Shown: positions 26,281 to 35,468 of the stretch, one piece after another
Numbering within the stretch: the first letter of the stretch is position 1
How the letters are laid out: every line of letters starts with the position of its first letter
Assembly (NCBI GenBank): GCA_021768245.1
Contig: JAETNO010000006.1
Location: 1 to 64,000 of the forward strand
Direction: 5' to 3'
DNA length: 64,000 nt
Source of the DNA: Bacteroidaceae bacterium
Lineage (GTDB): Bacteria > Bacteroidota > Bacteroidia > Bacteroidales > Muribaculaceae
Notes under the pieces: generated by a model
The model's input: only the letters and a program-made list of their open reading frames with translations
Told to the model about the DNA's origin: nothing
Database searches by the model: none
Translations under genes and position numbers: made by a program

Positions 26281-26311
26281 TAATTTTGCACCGAGAAAAA
26301 TCAGTGCAAAA
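26281..26311 (+). promoter_or_regulatory. -10 box overlapped by an 8+8 inverted repeat, candidate operator
   Basis: TAATTTTG (26281-26288) is a good -10 box for the TonB operon. TTTTGCAC (26284-26291) and GTGCAAAA (26304-26311) form a perfect inverted repeat with a 12-nt spacer that covers the -10 box and the likely start. This is a fitting place for repression by a dimeric regulator. The regulator cannot be named from sequence. The same arms could instead form a 5'-UTR hairpin. Confidence 0.4.
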
Positions 26312-26323
26312 ATAGACCCCGAA

Positions 26324-28909
26324 ATGGGTAAGGAACTTGAACAAATACGGATTGGATTCACACTGACGGCTGCCTGCTTTTGCACGGCTGTCGCATTGGC
26401 CTACGGTTCAGGGGCTTGTTCCGTCCCGTTGGCGAACCTATCGGCTTTGATGGCTGACTCCGTCATGACAGATTCCATTCAGGAGGTTGTGGTGACCGCG
26501 AGGGAAGTGCGTCATTCCACAAGCGCGTCACTCATAGGACGCATGGCCATGAGGCATCTCCAGCCGTCGAGTTTCTCCGATTTGCTTGAGCTTCTTCCCG
26601 GGGGAGTGAGCAAAGACCCTGTGATGGGCAGTTTCAACTCCATAGGGTTGCGTCAGGCTGCCGGAATGAGTCCCGATGCCGACTATGCCACCTCCGCACT
26701 CGGCACATCGTTCATGATTGACGGAGTCCCCATTTCGACGGGGGCGAATATGCAGACGAGCCCTGACGCATCACGGACAGACAGGCTCGGAACCGGCAAG
26801 GGGGTCGACATGCGGTCGATATCCACCGACGACATAGAGCGCGTGGAGATTGTGCGCGGGATTCCCTCCGTGGAGTATGGCGAGCTTACCTCGGGTCTCG
26901 TCAACATCAAGCGTAAGAGCGGGGAATCGCGTCTGGAAGCCCGTTTCAAGGCCGACACCCAAAGTCAGCTATTCTATGTAGGCAAGGGCTTCCGTATGCC
27001 GTCCGACCGCTGGGTGCTGAATACGGGTGTCAGTTATCTTGACTCTAAGATTGACCCGCGAAACAACCGCGAGAATTTCAAGCGTGTCAACGCCTCGCTC
27101 AGGAGCGACAAGCGTTGGGTTGTCAAGGGATGGAACTTCGCGTGGAACGCGTCGCTGAACTATACGGGGACATTCGAGCACGACGAGGCTGACCCTGACC
27201 TTACGGTGAACAATACTATAGACTACTACAGAAACGACAGACACAGCTTTGCCTGGAACAGCACACTTTCCCTAAAGCCTACCGCGCATCCTCTGCTACG
27301 GGAGGTGAGCCTCGTCTCGGGAGTTAGCTACGGCGACGAAACGCTGCATCAGCGCAAGCATGTGGCTCCGCAACGCATCATGCCGCTTCCCGTCTCGACC
27401 GAAGAGGGTAGCAACTATGTTGGTTATCTGCCGATGCTCTATCTTGCCGACTACAAGGTCGACGGACGTCCTTTAAATTCATTCGTGAAAGGCTCGCTGC
27501 GACTTCTTCATGGGAATGGGGCGCTGACCAACGGCTTCAAGGCCGGGGTGGAGTGGACTGTGAGCAAGAACTATGGCCGTGGAGCGGTCTACGACGTGGA
27601 GCGTCCGCTCGTGGCGGGGAACAATTCACGTCCGAGAGCCTTCAAAGAGATTCCCGCGATGCACCAGCTATCGGCCTATGTGGAGGATGAAGCGAAGCTA
27701 TATGCGGGAGCCCACGTCCTGACTCTGACAGCGGGCCTGCGGGCTACACAACTGCTGCACCTCGACAGCCGCTATGTCCTCCATGGCAAGCCCTACCTCG
27801 ACCCGAGAGTGAACCTTGTATGGAATCCGGGAAGCAGCTATGCAGGTGGAAGCGCGGTGAGCTATGAGATTGCGGGAGGATTCGGATGGCATACGAAGAT
27901 GCCTGTCGCCGCATATCTCTATCCCGACAGGCTCTACAGTGACTTCGAGCAGCTCAACTACTACCACAGTGAGGAGGCTTTCCGTGTGATGAACGTCAGG
28001 ACATATGTCGAGGATATGACCAACTACGGACTAAAGGCCGCGAGGAATTTCAAATGGGAGGTGAGAGGCGACGTGAGCTGGCGTGGCAACCGCCTTTCGG
28101 TGACATATTTCCGTGAGGACATGAAAGACGGCTTCCGCAACACGGGTTTTGTCCACAGCTATACCTACAATCGTTATGACGCTTCGGCGTTTGACCCTTA
28201 CACAGCCGGACGTGGACCGCTCATCGGGGAGCTGCCTTTCACGGAGGAGCGCTATCTCGCCATAAGGAGCAAGGTGACCAACGGCAGCCGTACACTGAAG
28301 GAGGGGGTAGAGTATACGTTGCAGTCGTGCCGTTTCCCTATTGTCAATACCCGAATCACCGTGTCGGGAGCCTATTTCGCCACTACAAACTGCAACAGCC
28401 AGGCCCTATGGTATAAGCCGTCCATTATAGTCAATAACCGTGAGCTACAGTATGTGGGGCTCTACGACGATGTAGACGGCAGCCGCTACCGCAGTTTCAA
28501 CACCAATTTCTTTTTCGATACCGACATCCCGAAGCTAAGGCTCAATTTCTCATTAGGGATTCAGAACCTCTGGTTCACATCGCGGCAGACCATGCGACGC
28601 GACGGAGTGCCCGTGAAGTATATGGATTCCGGCGGGACAATCCATGACTATGACGAGGCAGCCTTGGCTGATCCTTACCTAAAGCAGTTGGTGCGCCACT
28701 ATTCGGAGGCTACTTTCGATGAGATGAAGGTGCCGTCGTCGACCACATTCAACTTCAAGGCCACCAAGAGCTTCTGGAACGAGCGCGTGGCCCTTGCCGT
28801 CTACGTCAACCGTCTTATCACCATAGAGCCTGACTATAAACGCTACGGCATCACCATACGCCGCTACTCGTCGCCCTATTTCGGCATGGAGGTGAATATA
28901 AAAATCTGA
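26324..28909 (+). CDS. TonB-dependent outer-membrane receptor
   Basis: 861 residues. Signal-like hydrophobic N-terminus (residues 11-30). A TonB-box-like segment SIQEVVVTAREVRH is followed by the plug domain (LLELLPGGVSKDP, SFMIDGVPIS, IERVEIVRGIPSVEYGELTSGLVNIK), then a 22-strand barrel ending in MEVNIKI. It imports a ligand across the outer membrane with TonB energy. It lacks the long CarboxypepD-type N-domain of SusC, so it is closer to siderophore, metal or cofactor receptors. The ligand is unknown. First gene of a seven-gene operon. Confidence 0.9.
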   Translation: MGKELEQIRIGFTLTAACFCTAVALAYGSGACSVPLANLSALMADSVMTDSIQEVVVTAREVRHSTSASLIGRMAMRHLQPSSFSDLLELLPGGVSKDPVMGSFNSIGLRQAAGMSPDADYATSALGTSFMIDGVPISTGANMQTSPDASRTDRLGTGKGVDMRSISTDDIERVEIVRGIPSVEYGELTSGLVNIKRKSGESRLEARFKADTQSQLFYVGKGFRMPSDRWVLNTGVSYLDSKIDPRNNRENFKRVNASLRSDKRWVVKGWNFAWNASLNYTGTFEHDEADPDLTVNNTIDYYRNDRHSFAWNSTLSLKPTAHPLLREVSLVSGVSYGDETLHQRKHVAPQRIMPLPVSTEEGSNYVGYLPMLYLADYKVDGRPLNSFVKGSLRLLHGNGALTNGFKAGVEWTVSKNYGRGAVYDVERPLVAGNNSRPRAFKEIPAMHQLSAYVEDEAKLYAGAHVLTLTAGLRATQLLHLDSRYVLHGKPYLDPRVNLVWNPGSSYAGGSAVSYEIAGGFGWHTKMPVAAYLYPDRLYSDFEQLNYYHSEEAFRVMNVRTYVEDMTNYGLKAARNFKWEVRGDVSWRGNRLSVTYFREDMKDGFRNTGFVHSYTYNRYDASAFDPYTAGRGPLIGELPFTEERYLAIRSKVTNGSRTLKEGVEYTLQSCRFPIVNTRITVSGAYFATTNCNSQALWYKPSIIVNNRELQYVGLYDDVDGSRYRSFNTNFFFDTDIPKLRLNFSLGIQNLWFTSRQTMRRDGVPVKYMDSGGTIHDYDEAALADPYLKQLVRHYSEATFDEMKVPSSTTFNFKATKSFWNERVALAVYVNRLITIEPDYKRYGITIRRYSSPYFGMEVNIKI

Positions 28910-28958
28910 GTTTTTGAAATGAATATTCCATATAATGTAATAAAACCATAAAATCATC

Positions 28959-30191
28959 ATGACATTCAAGAAAATTATCGTGAAATCATTGCTTGTCCCC
29001 ATGGTCTGCGCGGGGATGGCAATCGTGGCCACCGGATGCTCCGACGACGACAACGTCACGGAGACTTATAGCGTGGAGACTGTCGAGACGATGCCTGAGG
29101 GAGTTCCTGCGGGCTACACCGTGATTTCAGGGCAGCTGGCATGCGAGGAACTCAACACGGGGAAGTCCTACACTTTCATACTTCCCCTCGCGAACGGGCT
29201 CAGGGTGCCCGCAGGTACATATAATATGTCCGCTACAATGACTGTGACCTATCCTGGGAATGATGCGGAGCACAGTTTCCGTGCCGTGGTCTCGCAGCAG
29301 GTGGTCAGCGCACAGCAGCACAGCGTGACGCTCGCGTGGTTCCATTACAATCCCGGGAACACCCTCGTGTTCGGAGAGATTTATTTCGCCGGCTCGCCCA
29401 ATGCGACGGGTACCAACGGTCTCTACGACACCTATTTCACGGTCTACAACAATTCAGACGAGGTGCAGTATGCCGACGGGCTGGCTATCGTTGAAAGCAA
29501 GTTTGTCAACACCACGACTGACCGCATACTGACAGAGGCCAACCGGCGCGAGGCCAATTTCACGGTTCAGACCGTCTATGTGATTCCGGGCAGCGGACGC
29601 GATGTGGCCGTAAGCCCCGGGGAGTCAATCAAGATTGCTGACCAGGCTATTGACTGGAGCGCGCAGGTGGGCGGTGCACTCGACCATACTGACGCGGATT
29701 TCGAATGGTATGACGAGGTGACCACCGGCACAATACGCGACACCGACAATCCTGCCGTGCCCAACCTCGACAAATGGTTCAGCTACTCGAAGACCGTATG
29801 GCTGCCGTCGAACCAGTGTAACCGTTCCTATGCCCTTGTCCGTTTCCCTGAGGGAATGACTGCGGAGAAGTTCCTGAGCGAGCGTAACGGTGAATACCAG
29901 TATGTCAACGCAGCTACCGGCAAGACCCTCAACGGCACCAACGCCTATCTCATAGACTATGCCTGGATTATCGACGGTGTCAACCTCTGCACTACCGAGG
30001 ATTTCACCGAGACGGCTCTCTCCGCCCGTATCGACGCCGGCTATGCCGCTATTTCCGATAAGAAAGCCGATAAGAAACGCTTCGGGCGCAAGTTAGTGAG
30101 GAAGCGGGCGGGTGTGTCGGCAGAGGGCAACACCGTGTTGATGGACACTGACAATTCCGCCTCTGACTTCGAGGTGGTAAGCGTCAAATAA
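28959..30191 (+). CDS. DUF4876 family lipoprotein
   Basis: 410 residues. The signal peptide ends in a lipobox (VATGC, Cys near residue 27), so it is probably on the outer membrane. The N-terminal half is a beta-sandwich-like domain (YTVISGQLACEELNTGKSYTF). The second half has GEIYFAGSPNATGTNGLYDTYFTVYNNSDE, the hallmark of DUF4876. It sits between a TonB receptor and a DUF6850 barrel, so a surface ligand-capturing role like SusD or HmuY is plausible. This is inference from neighbours. Confidence 0.85.
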   Translation: MTFKKIIVKSLLVPMVCAGMAIVATGCSDDDNVTETYSVETVETMPEGVPAGYTVISGQLACEELNTGKSYTFILPLANGLRVPAGTYNMSATMTVTYPGNDAEHSFRAVVSQQVVSAQQHSVTLAWFHYNPGNTLVFGEIYFAGSPNATGTNGLYDTYFTVYNNSDEVQYADGLAIVESKFVNTTTDRILTEANRREANFTVQTVYVIPGSGRDVAVSPGESIKIADQAIDWSAQVGGALDHTDADFEWYDEVTTGTIRDTDNPAVPNLDKWFSYSKTVWLPSNQCNRSYALVRFPEGMTAEKFLSERNGEYQYVNAATGKTLNGTNAYLIDYAWIIDGVNLCTTEDFTETALSARIDAGYAAISDKKADKKRFGRKLVRKRAGVSAEGNTVLMDTDNSASDFEVVSVK

Positions 30192-30200
30192 CAATTGTAG

Positions 30201-31724
30201 ATGAGGAGAGTTCTTGCATTTGCCGTGGTGGCCACATGTGCTTTGTCGGGTTTTGCCCGTTCCGGACTGTCGCTTGACAATGTCCAGGTTGACGGATTGC
30301 CACTTACGCGTCAGCTCAAGGTTGAGCGCGGGCTGAATCCTGCCACAATGACGCTGAGGGATTCTGTGTCAATCTCGTCGGCGGAAGCCCGCTGGGACCG
30401 GGCACACTCGGGGAAAGCGGTTATGGAGCAGCTTGGCGACGGCCATAGCCTCTATTCGCTTTCGGCGCGTTCCTACATGCGATTAGAGGGTGGAGGAGCA
30501 GTGTGGGGAGGAGCAGACTTCACTACCGGCACCTACCGCGATATACGCTGGAACAATTGCCTCGACTATATGAGGGTGGCACCCTACGTGCTCGGCGATG
30601 CCACGGGCGGAGACCTCGACACAAGGCGTTACCGTTTCTCGGGAGGCTATGCCGCACGGCTGCGGAGATGGACTCTCGGCGTGGAGGCCCGCTATCGCGC
30701 TGAAATCGCCTACCGCAAGCGCGACCCGAGGGTGAAGACAGTAGTCTCAGACCTCGACCTCATCGCCGGGGCTTCACTGAGAGTTGGCTCCGGGGCTGTA
30801 ATCGGGCTGACCGGTGGAGTCAATGTCTACCGCCAGAACTGCGACCTCGATTTCTATAACCCAATCAACGACATCAATACCTTCACGCTGACGGGGCTTG
30901 GCACCTACTACAGACGGTTCATGGGCAACACCAATAAAAACAGCGGCTATGAATCGCTCGGATGGAGCGCGGGAGTGCAGTGGCAGCCCGCAGGCAGGAC
31001 GGGGCTGTATGTCCACGCTCTTTACCATGGCTACCGCATGGAGCAGCGTCTGCGCAACTTCAACAACCTCACGCTCGGCTACAGCGACAACTCTATCGTC
31101 AGTGCCGGGATTGCCTATGTCGCCGACGTCTCGGAATCGCTTACTCTCTCCCCCTCGCTCGACTGTCAGCTTTTCAGCCGCCGCAGCACGGAGAACCTTT
31201 TCGGGACATCGTCGGGCGCGAGCTACGACAAGATAGGCAGCCGCAGCCCCTACCGCCACCGCGTGAGCCGCTTCGGGCTTTCACTGCCCGCCACACTGAG
31301 ACACGGGCGCAGCTATTTCACGCTCATCCCCGGTGTGGACTGCCATGGCAGCCGCGAGAGCTATGCCGACCCGCGACGGATTCTTGAGGTCAAGCGTCTG
31401 ACTCCACGGCTCGCTCTCAATTACTCAGGCAGGCTTTCCGCACTGTGGCTGGTAGAGACTGAGGTGGAGGCGAGCTACGGTCTCACTCTTTCAAGCGACT
31501 GCCTGCTCGAGGGGCTTGACGAATCCGAGCCTTTGGGGCGGAGCGTGGTGGCCAATTTCGCAATGCAGTCGAGCGACTTGGCCGAGGTGAGGGTGGCCGC
31601 CAAGGTCTCGCGGCACCTGAGCTGCGGCGTGAGCCTGAGTTTCGGTGTCGGCTACGGTGTGAGCGACTATCGCGGGCAGTGCCACGCCCACGGGGTGACA
31701 GCTTCATTCGGGGCTACGTTCTGA
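30201..31724 (+). CDS. DUF6850 family outer-membrane beta-barrel protein
   Basis: 507 residues. N-terminal signal peptide (MRRVLAFAVVATCALSGFAR). The rest alternates short aromatic-rich beta strands typical of an outer-membrane barrel (DYMRVAPYVLGDATGGDL, RRWTLGVEARYRAEIAYRKRDPR), ending in ASFGATF with a terminal aromatic as expected for barrel insertion. It matches the DUF6850 type found next to DUF4876 genes. No enzyme motif is seen. It lies 9 nt after the DUF4876 gene, in the same operon. Confidence 0.8.
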   Translation: MRRVLAFAVVATCALSGFARSGLSLDNVQVDGLPLTRQLKVERGLNPATMTLRDSVSISSAEARWDRAHSGKAVMEQLGDGHSLYSLSARSYMRLEGGGAVWGGADFTTGTYRDIRWNNCLDYMRVAPYVLGDATGGDLDTRRYRFSGGYAARLRRWTLGVEARYRAEIAYRKRDPRVKTVVSDLDLIAGASLRVGSGAVIGLTGGVNVYRQNCDLDFYNPINDINTFTLTGLGTYYRRFMGNTNKNSGYESLGWSAGVQWQPAGRTGLYVHALYHGYRMEQRLRNFNNLTLGYSDNSIVSAGIAYVADVSESLTLSPSLDCQLFSRRSTENLFGTSSGASYDKIGSRSPYRHRVSRFGLSLPATLRHGRSYFTLIPGVDCHGSRESYADPRRILEVKRLTPRLALNYSGRLSALWLVETEVEASYGLTLSSDCLLEGLDESEPLGRSVVANFAMQSSDLAEVRVAAKVSRHLSCGVSLSFGVGYGVSDYRGQCHAHGVTASFGATF

Positions 31725-31761
31725 CTCTATTTATATGAAAATCTATCAAAACACTCGATAA

Positions 31762-32667
31762 ATGGATAAAAACAATGACGGTCCGGTCATATCGGTCAGG
31801 AATCTCACCCAGCGTTACGGACGCGGGAGGGTAATCTACAGCGACCTGAGTTTCGAGGTGCCGCGAGGGCGCATCCTCGGGCTGCTGGGCAAGAACGGTA
31901 CGGGCAAGACCACTACAATCAACATCCTCATGGGCTATCTCCGTCCCCAGAAGGGGGAGTGCCGTATCTTCGGCGAGGACATCACGGCCCTGTCGCCCGC
32001 CACACGTGCGAGAATCGCGCTTCTCATCGAGGGCCACGTGCAGTATTCGTTCATGACCATAGGGCAGATTGAGCGGTTCTACAGCGCGTTCTATCCCGGT
32101 TGGAGGCGCGAGGCCTATTATGAGCTGATGAGGAAGCTCCATGTCAGCCCGGGGCAGAAGATATCGTCGATGTCGTGCGGGCAGAGGTCGCAGGTGGCCC
32201 TCGGGCTTATATTGGCTCAGAACGCCGACCTCCTCGTGCTTGACGATTTCTCGCTCGGACTCGACCCTGGCTACCGCCGTCTCTTCATCGACTATCTGCG
32301 GGAGTTTGCCAAGGCGGAGGACAAGACGGTGTTCATGACCTCCCATATCATTCAGGACCTGGAGAGGCTGATTGACGACTGCATAGTGCTCGACTATGGG
32401 AAAATCCTGACACAGATGCCTGTCGACAGACTTCTTCGCGATTTCGGACGCTACACCTTCACCACGCAGGCCGAAGCGTCGGCACTTGCCTCCGTCGGAG
32501 GGGTGGTGAATCCGGGCAAGATAAAGGATGAGGCCGAGGTCTACAGTTTCAGCCCTGCCGCAGAGGTGGAAGCCGCCCTGCGGAGCCATGGAATCGCCTA
32601 CGGGGATTTCCGGCGCACCCCGATGTCGCTTGAGGACGCTTTCATCGGGCTTACGGGAAAGTATTGA
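31762..32667 (+). CDS. ABC transporter ATP-binding protein
   Basis: 301 residues, one ABC domain. Walker A: GLLGKNGTGKTTTINIL near residue 40. The signature loop is degenerate (SSMSCGQRSQVALGLIL). Walker B: DLLVLDDFSLGLDPGY; the residue after the Asp pair is Phe, so the usual catalytic Glu is not in its normal place. The switch His is in VFMTSHIIQDLERL. A C-terminal extension of about 80 residues follows, as in ABC-2 type exporters. It pairs with the membrane protein gene next door. Confidence 0.9.
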   Translation: MDKNNDGPVISVRNLTQRYGRGRVIYSDLSFEVPRGRILGLLGKNGTGKTTTINILMGYLRPQKGECRIFGEDITALSPATRARIALLIEGHVQYSFMTIGQIERFYSAFYPGWRREAYYELMRKLHVSPGQKISSMSCGQRSQVALGLILAQNADLLVLDDFSLGLDPGYRRLFIDYLREFAKAEDKTVFMTSHIIQDLERLIDDCIVLDYGKILTQMPVDRLLRDFGRYTFTTQAEASALASVGGVVNPGKIKDEAEVYSFSPAAEVEAALRSHGIAYGDFRRTPMSLEDAFIGLTGKY

Positions 32668-32709
32668 CGGAGGATGCACAGCGAGTGTGTCCAGCCTGTA
32701 TAATGAATA

Positions 32710-33396
32710 ATGATTACAAAGTTTATGGATAAAGCTATAATAATGAAAGAGTGGCTGAAGACGCGCCTCGTTTTCTTCGCGTGCCTTGCCGTGACGCTTG
32801 CCGTCGGGGGCTATGCGGTGATTATGATGAACCGTCTGATTCAGCTCAAGGGCGTGGAGCATCTGTGGCTGATAATGCTGCTGAAGGACAATTCGTTTGT
32901 CGACGTGTTGAAGTATCTTCCCCTTGCCGTCGGGATTGCCGTCGGAGTGGCGCAGATGGCTCCCGAGATGGCTCAGAAGCGTCTGAAATTGACCCTTCAT
33001 CTTCCTTGCGGCCACGGCAGGCTCGTCGGGCTGATGCTCGCTACGGGCTTGGTGGAGCTTGGGGCGGTTTTCGCCGCACAGACGGCGGTGATTGCCGTGT
33101 GGGACTTCACGATTCTCCCGCCTGAGCTTGTGGGACGTGTGGTGCTGACGATGCTCCCGTGGTATTTCGCGGGGTTTGCGGGCTATCTTTTCGTGAGTGC
33201 GATATGCCTTGAGGGCACGCGCTCGCGCAGGGTCATGCTCGGGCTGCTCGGCGTGGCGGTGGCGATGGCCTGTTTCCTTCAGCCCGCCATGGAGGCCTAC
33301 AATGGCATGATTCCGTTCATGTTGATACTGACCGTGGGGCTGCTGAGCCTTTCCTACGGTTCGATAGCGCGGTTCAGGGAGGGCCGTCAGGACTGA
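32710..33396 (+). CDS. ABC transporter membrane subunit (ABC-2-like)
   Basis: 228 residues with about six hydrophobic segments (LVFFACLAVTLAVGGYAVIMM; YLPLAVGIAVGVAQMAPEM; the last one LILTVGLLSLSYGSIA). Between them is KRLKLTLHLPCGHGRLVGLML, a cytoplasmic loop that could contact the ATPase. The start at 32710 is the longest; ATG 32725 is also possible. No family name is certain, but size and position after an ABC ATPase gene indicate the permease half. Confidence 0.75.
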   Translation: MITKFMDKAIIMKEWLKTRLVFFACLAVTLAVGGYAVIMMNRLIQLKGVEHLWLIMLLKDNSFVDVLKYLPLAVGIAVGVAQMAPEMAQKRLKLTLHLPCGHGRLVGLMLATGLVELGAVFAAQTAVIAVWDFTILPPELVGRVVLTMLPWYFAGFAGYLFVSAICLEGTRSRRVMLGLLGVAVAMACFLQPAMEAYNGMIPFMLILTVGLLSLSYGSIARFREGRQD

Positions 33397-33398
33397 TT

Positions 33399-34646
33399 AT
33401 GGGACTGAATATGAAAAGGATTTACAGGGGGGTGCTGATTGCGCTGGGTGTCATGGTGCTGTCGTGGTTCCTGCCATGGCTCTATTCTATGGTGTTTCCC
33501 TCGGGTGTCTCCGACCCCTTCGTGGCGTGGTCGCCGGTGAGTGACTGCTTCATAGTCAGCGACAATTCTGCCGAGGGGAAGACGCGGATATGTTCGGTCG
33601 ATGCCTTGGGGCGTCCTGTCAGGGAATATACCAAGGAGGAGCGCGACTCGCTGCTTCCGCAGATTTATTTCAATCAGCTGATGGCCCGCGAGACGCTGCC
33701 CGATTCGCTTAAGGGAAAAGAGGTGACGATTGCGGGGCTGAAACACGGGCAATGGGTGTTCTCGTCGCTTCCGCGCGACATCAACCGCGTGATGCCCGAG
33801 GTCTATCTCATCATGGAGTCGATGCCCCCGCGCCTCGACCTTGAGGACGCTTCGGAAGTGTTCACGCTCCACGATAGGGTGGAGTTCACCGACATGGCCA
33901 CCAACCGTGTCAACCGGCGCAGGAGCCAGCGCTTCGACGAGGTGTTCCGTGAGCGGGGCTTCGAGTATCCGCTTCACAGCTGGTCGGCCAACGTGACCAC
34001 CCGTAAGCCCCGCGACGAGGGCTATCTGCTCGTCGACGCCTCGGGGACGGCTTTCCACATGAAGATGCAGGCGGGACGTCCATACATGGAGCGGATTCCT
34101 GGGCCCGGGTCGGTGGAGTTTGACCGCGTGTTCGTGATGGAGAATCCCGAGACCCGCCATCTCGGCCTCATGACCGACACCGAGGGGCGCATGTATGTGC
34201 TCGAGCGGGAGGGCTACCGCCTCACGGAACTGCCTGTGGGGAGGGTCGACCCCCGAAGGGAGAGGATTTCGGTGGTGAAGAACCTTTTCAACTGGGTGGT
34301 GAAGCTCTCCGACGGGGAGGGGGCGAGATGGTATGCGCTCGATTCCGACGACTACAGCCTGCTCGGGGCGTATGAGCTCAGTTACGGGGTGTCAAGAGCC
34401 CGGAGGGTGGCCGCATGGCTCTTCCCTTTCCGCCTGACATTCACCGACACCGCTGACTGTCTGGCAAGTCCGAGGATAATAAACGTCTCTGCGCGTGCGT
34501 TATATCTTAATGTAGTGCTTGCCGCCGCGCTCGCTTTCATCATGGCGGGACGCCGCGAGAGGAGAGCCACGGTGGCTTCCTGCTCGGCCCTGACACTCAT
34601 ATTCGGGATGTTTTCCTTCATTCCGATGGCACTCATAAAGGATTGA
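33399..34646 (+). CDS. DUF4857 family membrane protein
   Basis: 415 residues. One N-terminal transmembrane helix (GVLIALGVMVLSWFLPWLYSM), a large extracytoplasmic domain (residues 35-350) with repeated short strands (LDLEDASEVFTLHDRVEFTDMATNRVNRRRS), and two C-terminal helices (LNVVLAAALAFIMAGRR; ALTLIFGMFSFIPMALI). This fits DUF4857, which accompanies ABC genes in Bacteroidota. It begins 2 nt after the permease stop, so it is probably part of the transport complex. Function is unknown. Confidence 0.8.
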   Translation: MGLNMKRIYRGVLIALGVMVLSWFLPWLYSMVFPSGVSDPFVAWSPVSDCFIVSDNSAEGKTRICSVDALGRPVREYTKEERDSLLPQIYFNQLMARETLPDSLKGKEVTIAGLKHGQWVFSSLPRDINRVMPEVYLIMESMPPRLDLEDASEVFTLHDRVEFTDMATNRVNRRRSQRFDEVFRERGFEYPLHSWSANVTTRKPRDEGYLLVDASGTAFHMKMQAGRPYMERIPGPGSVEFDRVFVMENPETRHLGLMTDTEGRMYVLEREGYRLTELPVGRVDPRRERISVVKNLFNWVVKLSDGEGARWYALDSDDYSLLGAYELSYGVSRARRVAAWLFPFRLTFTDTADCLASPRIINVSARALYLNVVLAAALAFIMAGRRERRATVASCSALTLIFGMFSFIPMALIKD

Positions 34647-34684
34647 TAATCTCTAAAAACTAATCGAAATATAATTAACAGACA

Positions 34685-35299
34685 ATGGAAATGAAAAAGT
34701 TATCTCTATTCGCGCTATTCGCGCTTCTTTGCCTCGGGCTCGCGAGCTGCGGGGGCTCTTCTTCGTCAGACTCGGGTTCTGACAAAACAGTCAGTGTCGA
34801 CCGTCTCATGGCCGATGCCGCCTCGATGGTTGGCGACACGGTGACGGTGGAGGGTGTATGCTCCCATCTGTGCAAGCACGGGGGGCGCAAGGCTTTCCTC
34901 GTGGGGAGCGCCGACAGTGTGATGGTCCGCTGCGAGGCCTATCCGCTCATGGGCGAGCCTTTCCCCAAGTCGACTATCCGCCATCCGCTCGCGGTGCGTG
35001 GAGTGGTCCGCGAGGAACGCATCGACGAGGAGACCGTAAGGAAGATGGAGACACAGTATGCCGAGGCCATGAAGGCGCAGGCCGATTCAGTGGCCGCCAC
35101 GGCAGGCGAGAGCGCTGCCGAGCATGAGAACGGCTGCTCGACCGAGCGTGCCGCCAAGGGCCAGAAGGACATCACTTCCTTCGAGGGGCGCATGGCCGAC
35201 TACCGCGCCAAGATTGCCGCCCGCGAGGCCAAGGAGGGGAAGGCATATCTGTCGTTCTACTATCTCGACGCCATCTCCTACGAAATCCTCCCCGACTGA
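34685..35299 (+). CDS. Small lipoprotein with OB-fold-like domain and CxxxCKHGG motif
   Basis: 204 residues. Lipobox LGLASC with Cys near residue 22, then a Ser-rich linker. The domain VGDTVTVEGVCSHLCKHGGRKAFLVGSADSVMVRCEAY has the strand pattern of an OB-like fold and a conserved Cys-Cys-His-Gly-Gly cluster that could bind a metal or act in redox. A helical, Ala/Glu-rich stretch follows (residues 115-170). Last gene of the TonB operon. The substrate of the system is unknown, but the Cys/His cluster would fit metal handling. That is inference. Confidence 0.7.
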   Translation: MEMKKLSLFALFALLCLGLASCGGSSSSDSGSDKTVSVDRLMADAASMVGDTVTVEGVCSHLCKHGGRKAFLVGSADSVMVRCEAYPLMGEPFPKSTIRHPLAVRGVVREERIDEETVRKMETQYAEAMKAQADSVAATAGESAAEHENGCSTERAAKGQKDITSFEGRMADYRAKIAAREAKEGKAYLSFYYLDAISYEILPD

Positions 35300-35350
35300 G
35301 CCGCGTCCGTTGACATCCGTTGAGGGTGTACAATAACGCATGGATTGAAA

Positions 35351-35400
35351 GATTTGCCCCTGCTGCAGCTCATTGTCTGCGGCAGGGGCGATTTTCAACG
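35351..35400 (+). terminator. Terminator closing the TonB/ABC operon
   Basis: GCCCCTGC (35356-35363) pairs with GCAGGGGC (35382-35389), followed by GATTTTC. Weak T run but a stable stem, 50 nt after the last stop codon. Confidence 0.6.
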
Positions 35401-35418
35401 ATTTTTCAGGCTCAAGCG

Positions 35419-35448
35419 TTTAGATATCAGAAAGAATCCCTATCTTTG
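35419..35448 (+). promoter_or_regulatory. Promoter of the MntA/HepT pair
   Basis: TTTA (35419-35422), 18 nt, TATCTTTG (35441-35448), about 20 nt upstream of the ATG at 35469. The -10 box is consensus, the -33 box is weak. Confidence 0.5.
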
Positions 35449-35468
35449 CAATCGTAACACACCTGTCT

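Noticed and set aside
31714..33015. Long minus-strand open frame (433 codons) opposite the ABC genes
   Set aside because: It mirrors the GC-rich ATPase and permease genes, which have clear family motifs; the mirror product is His/Arg-rich with no recognisable domain.
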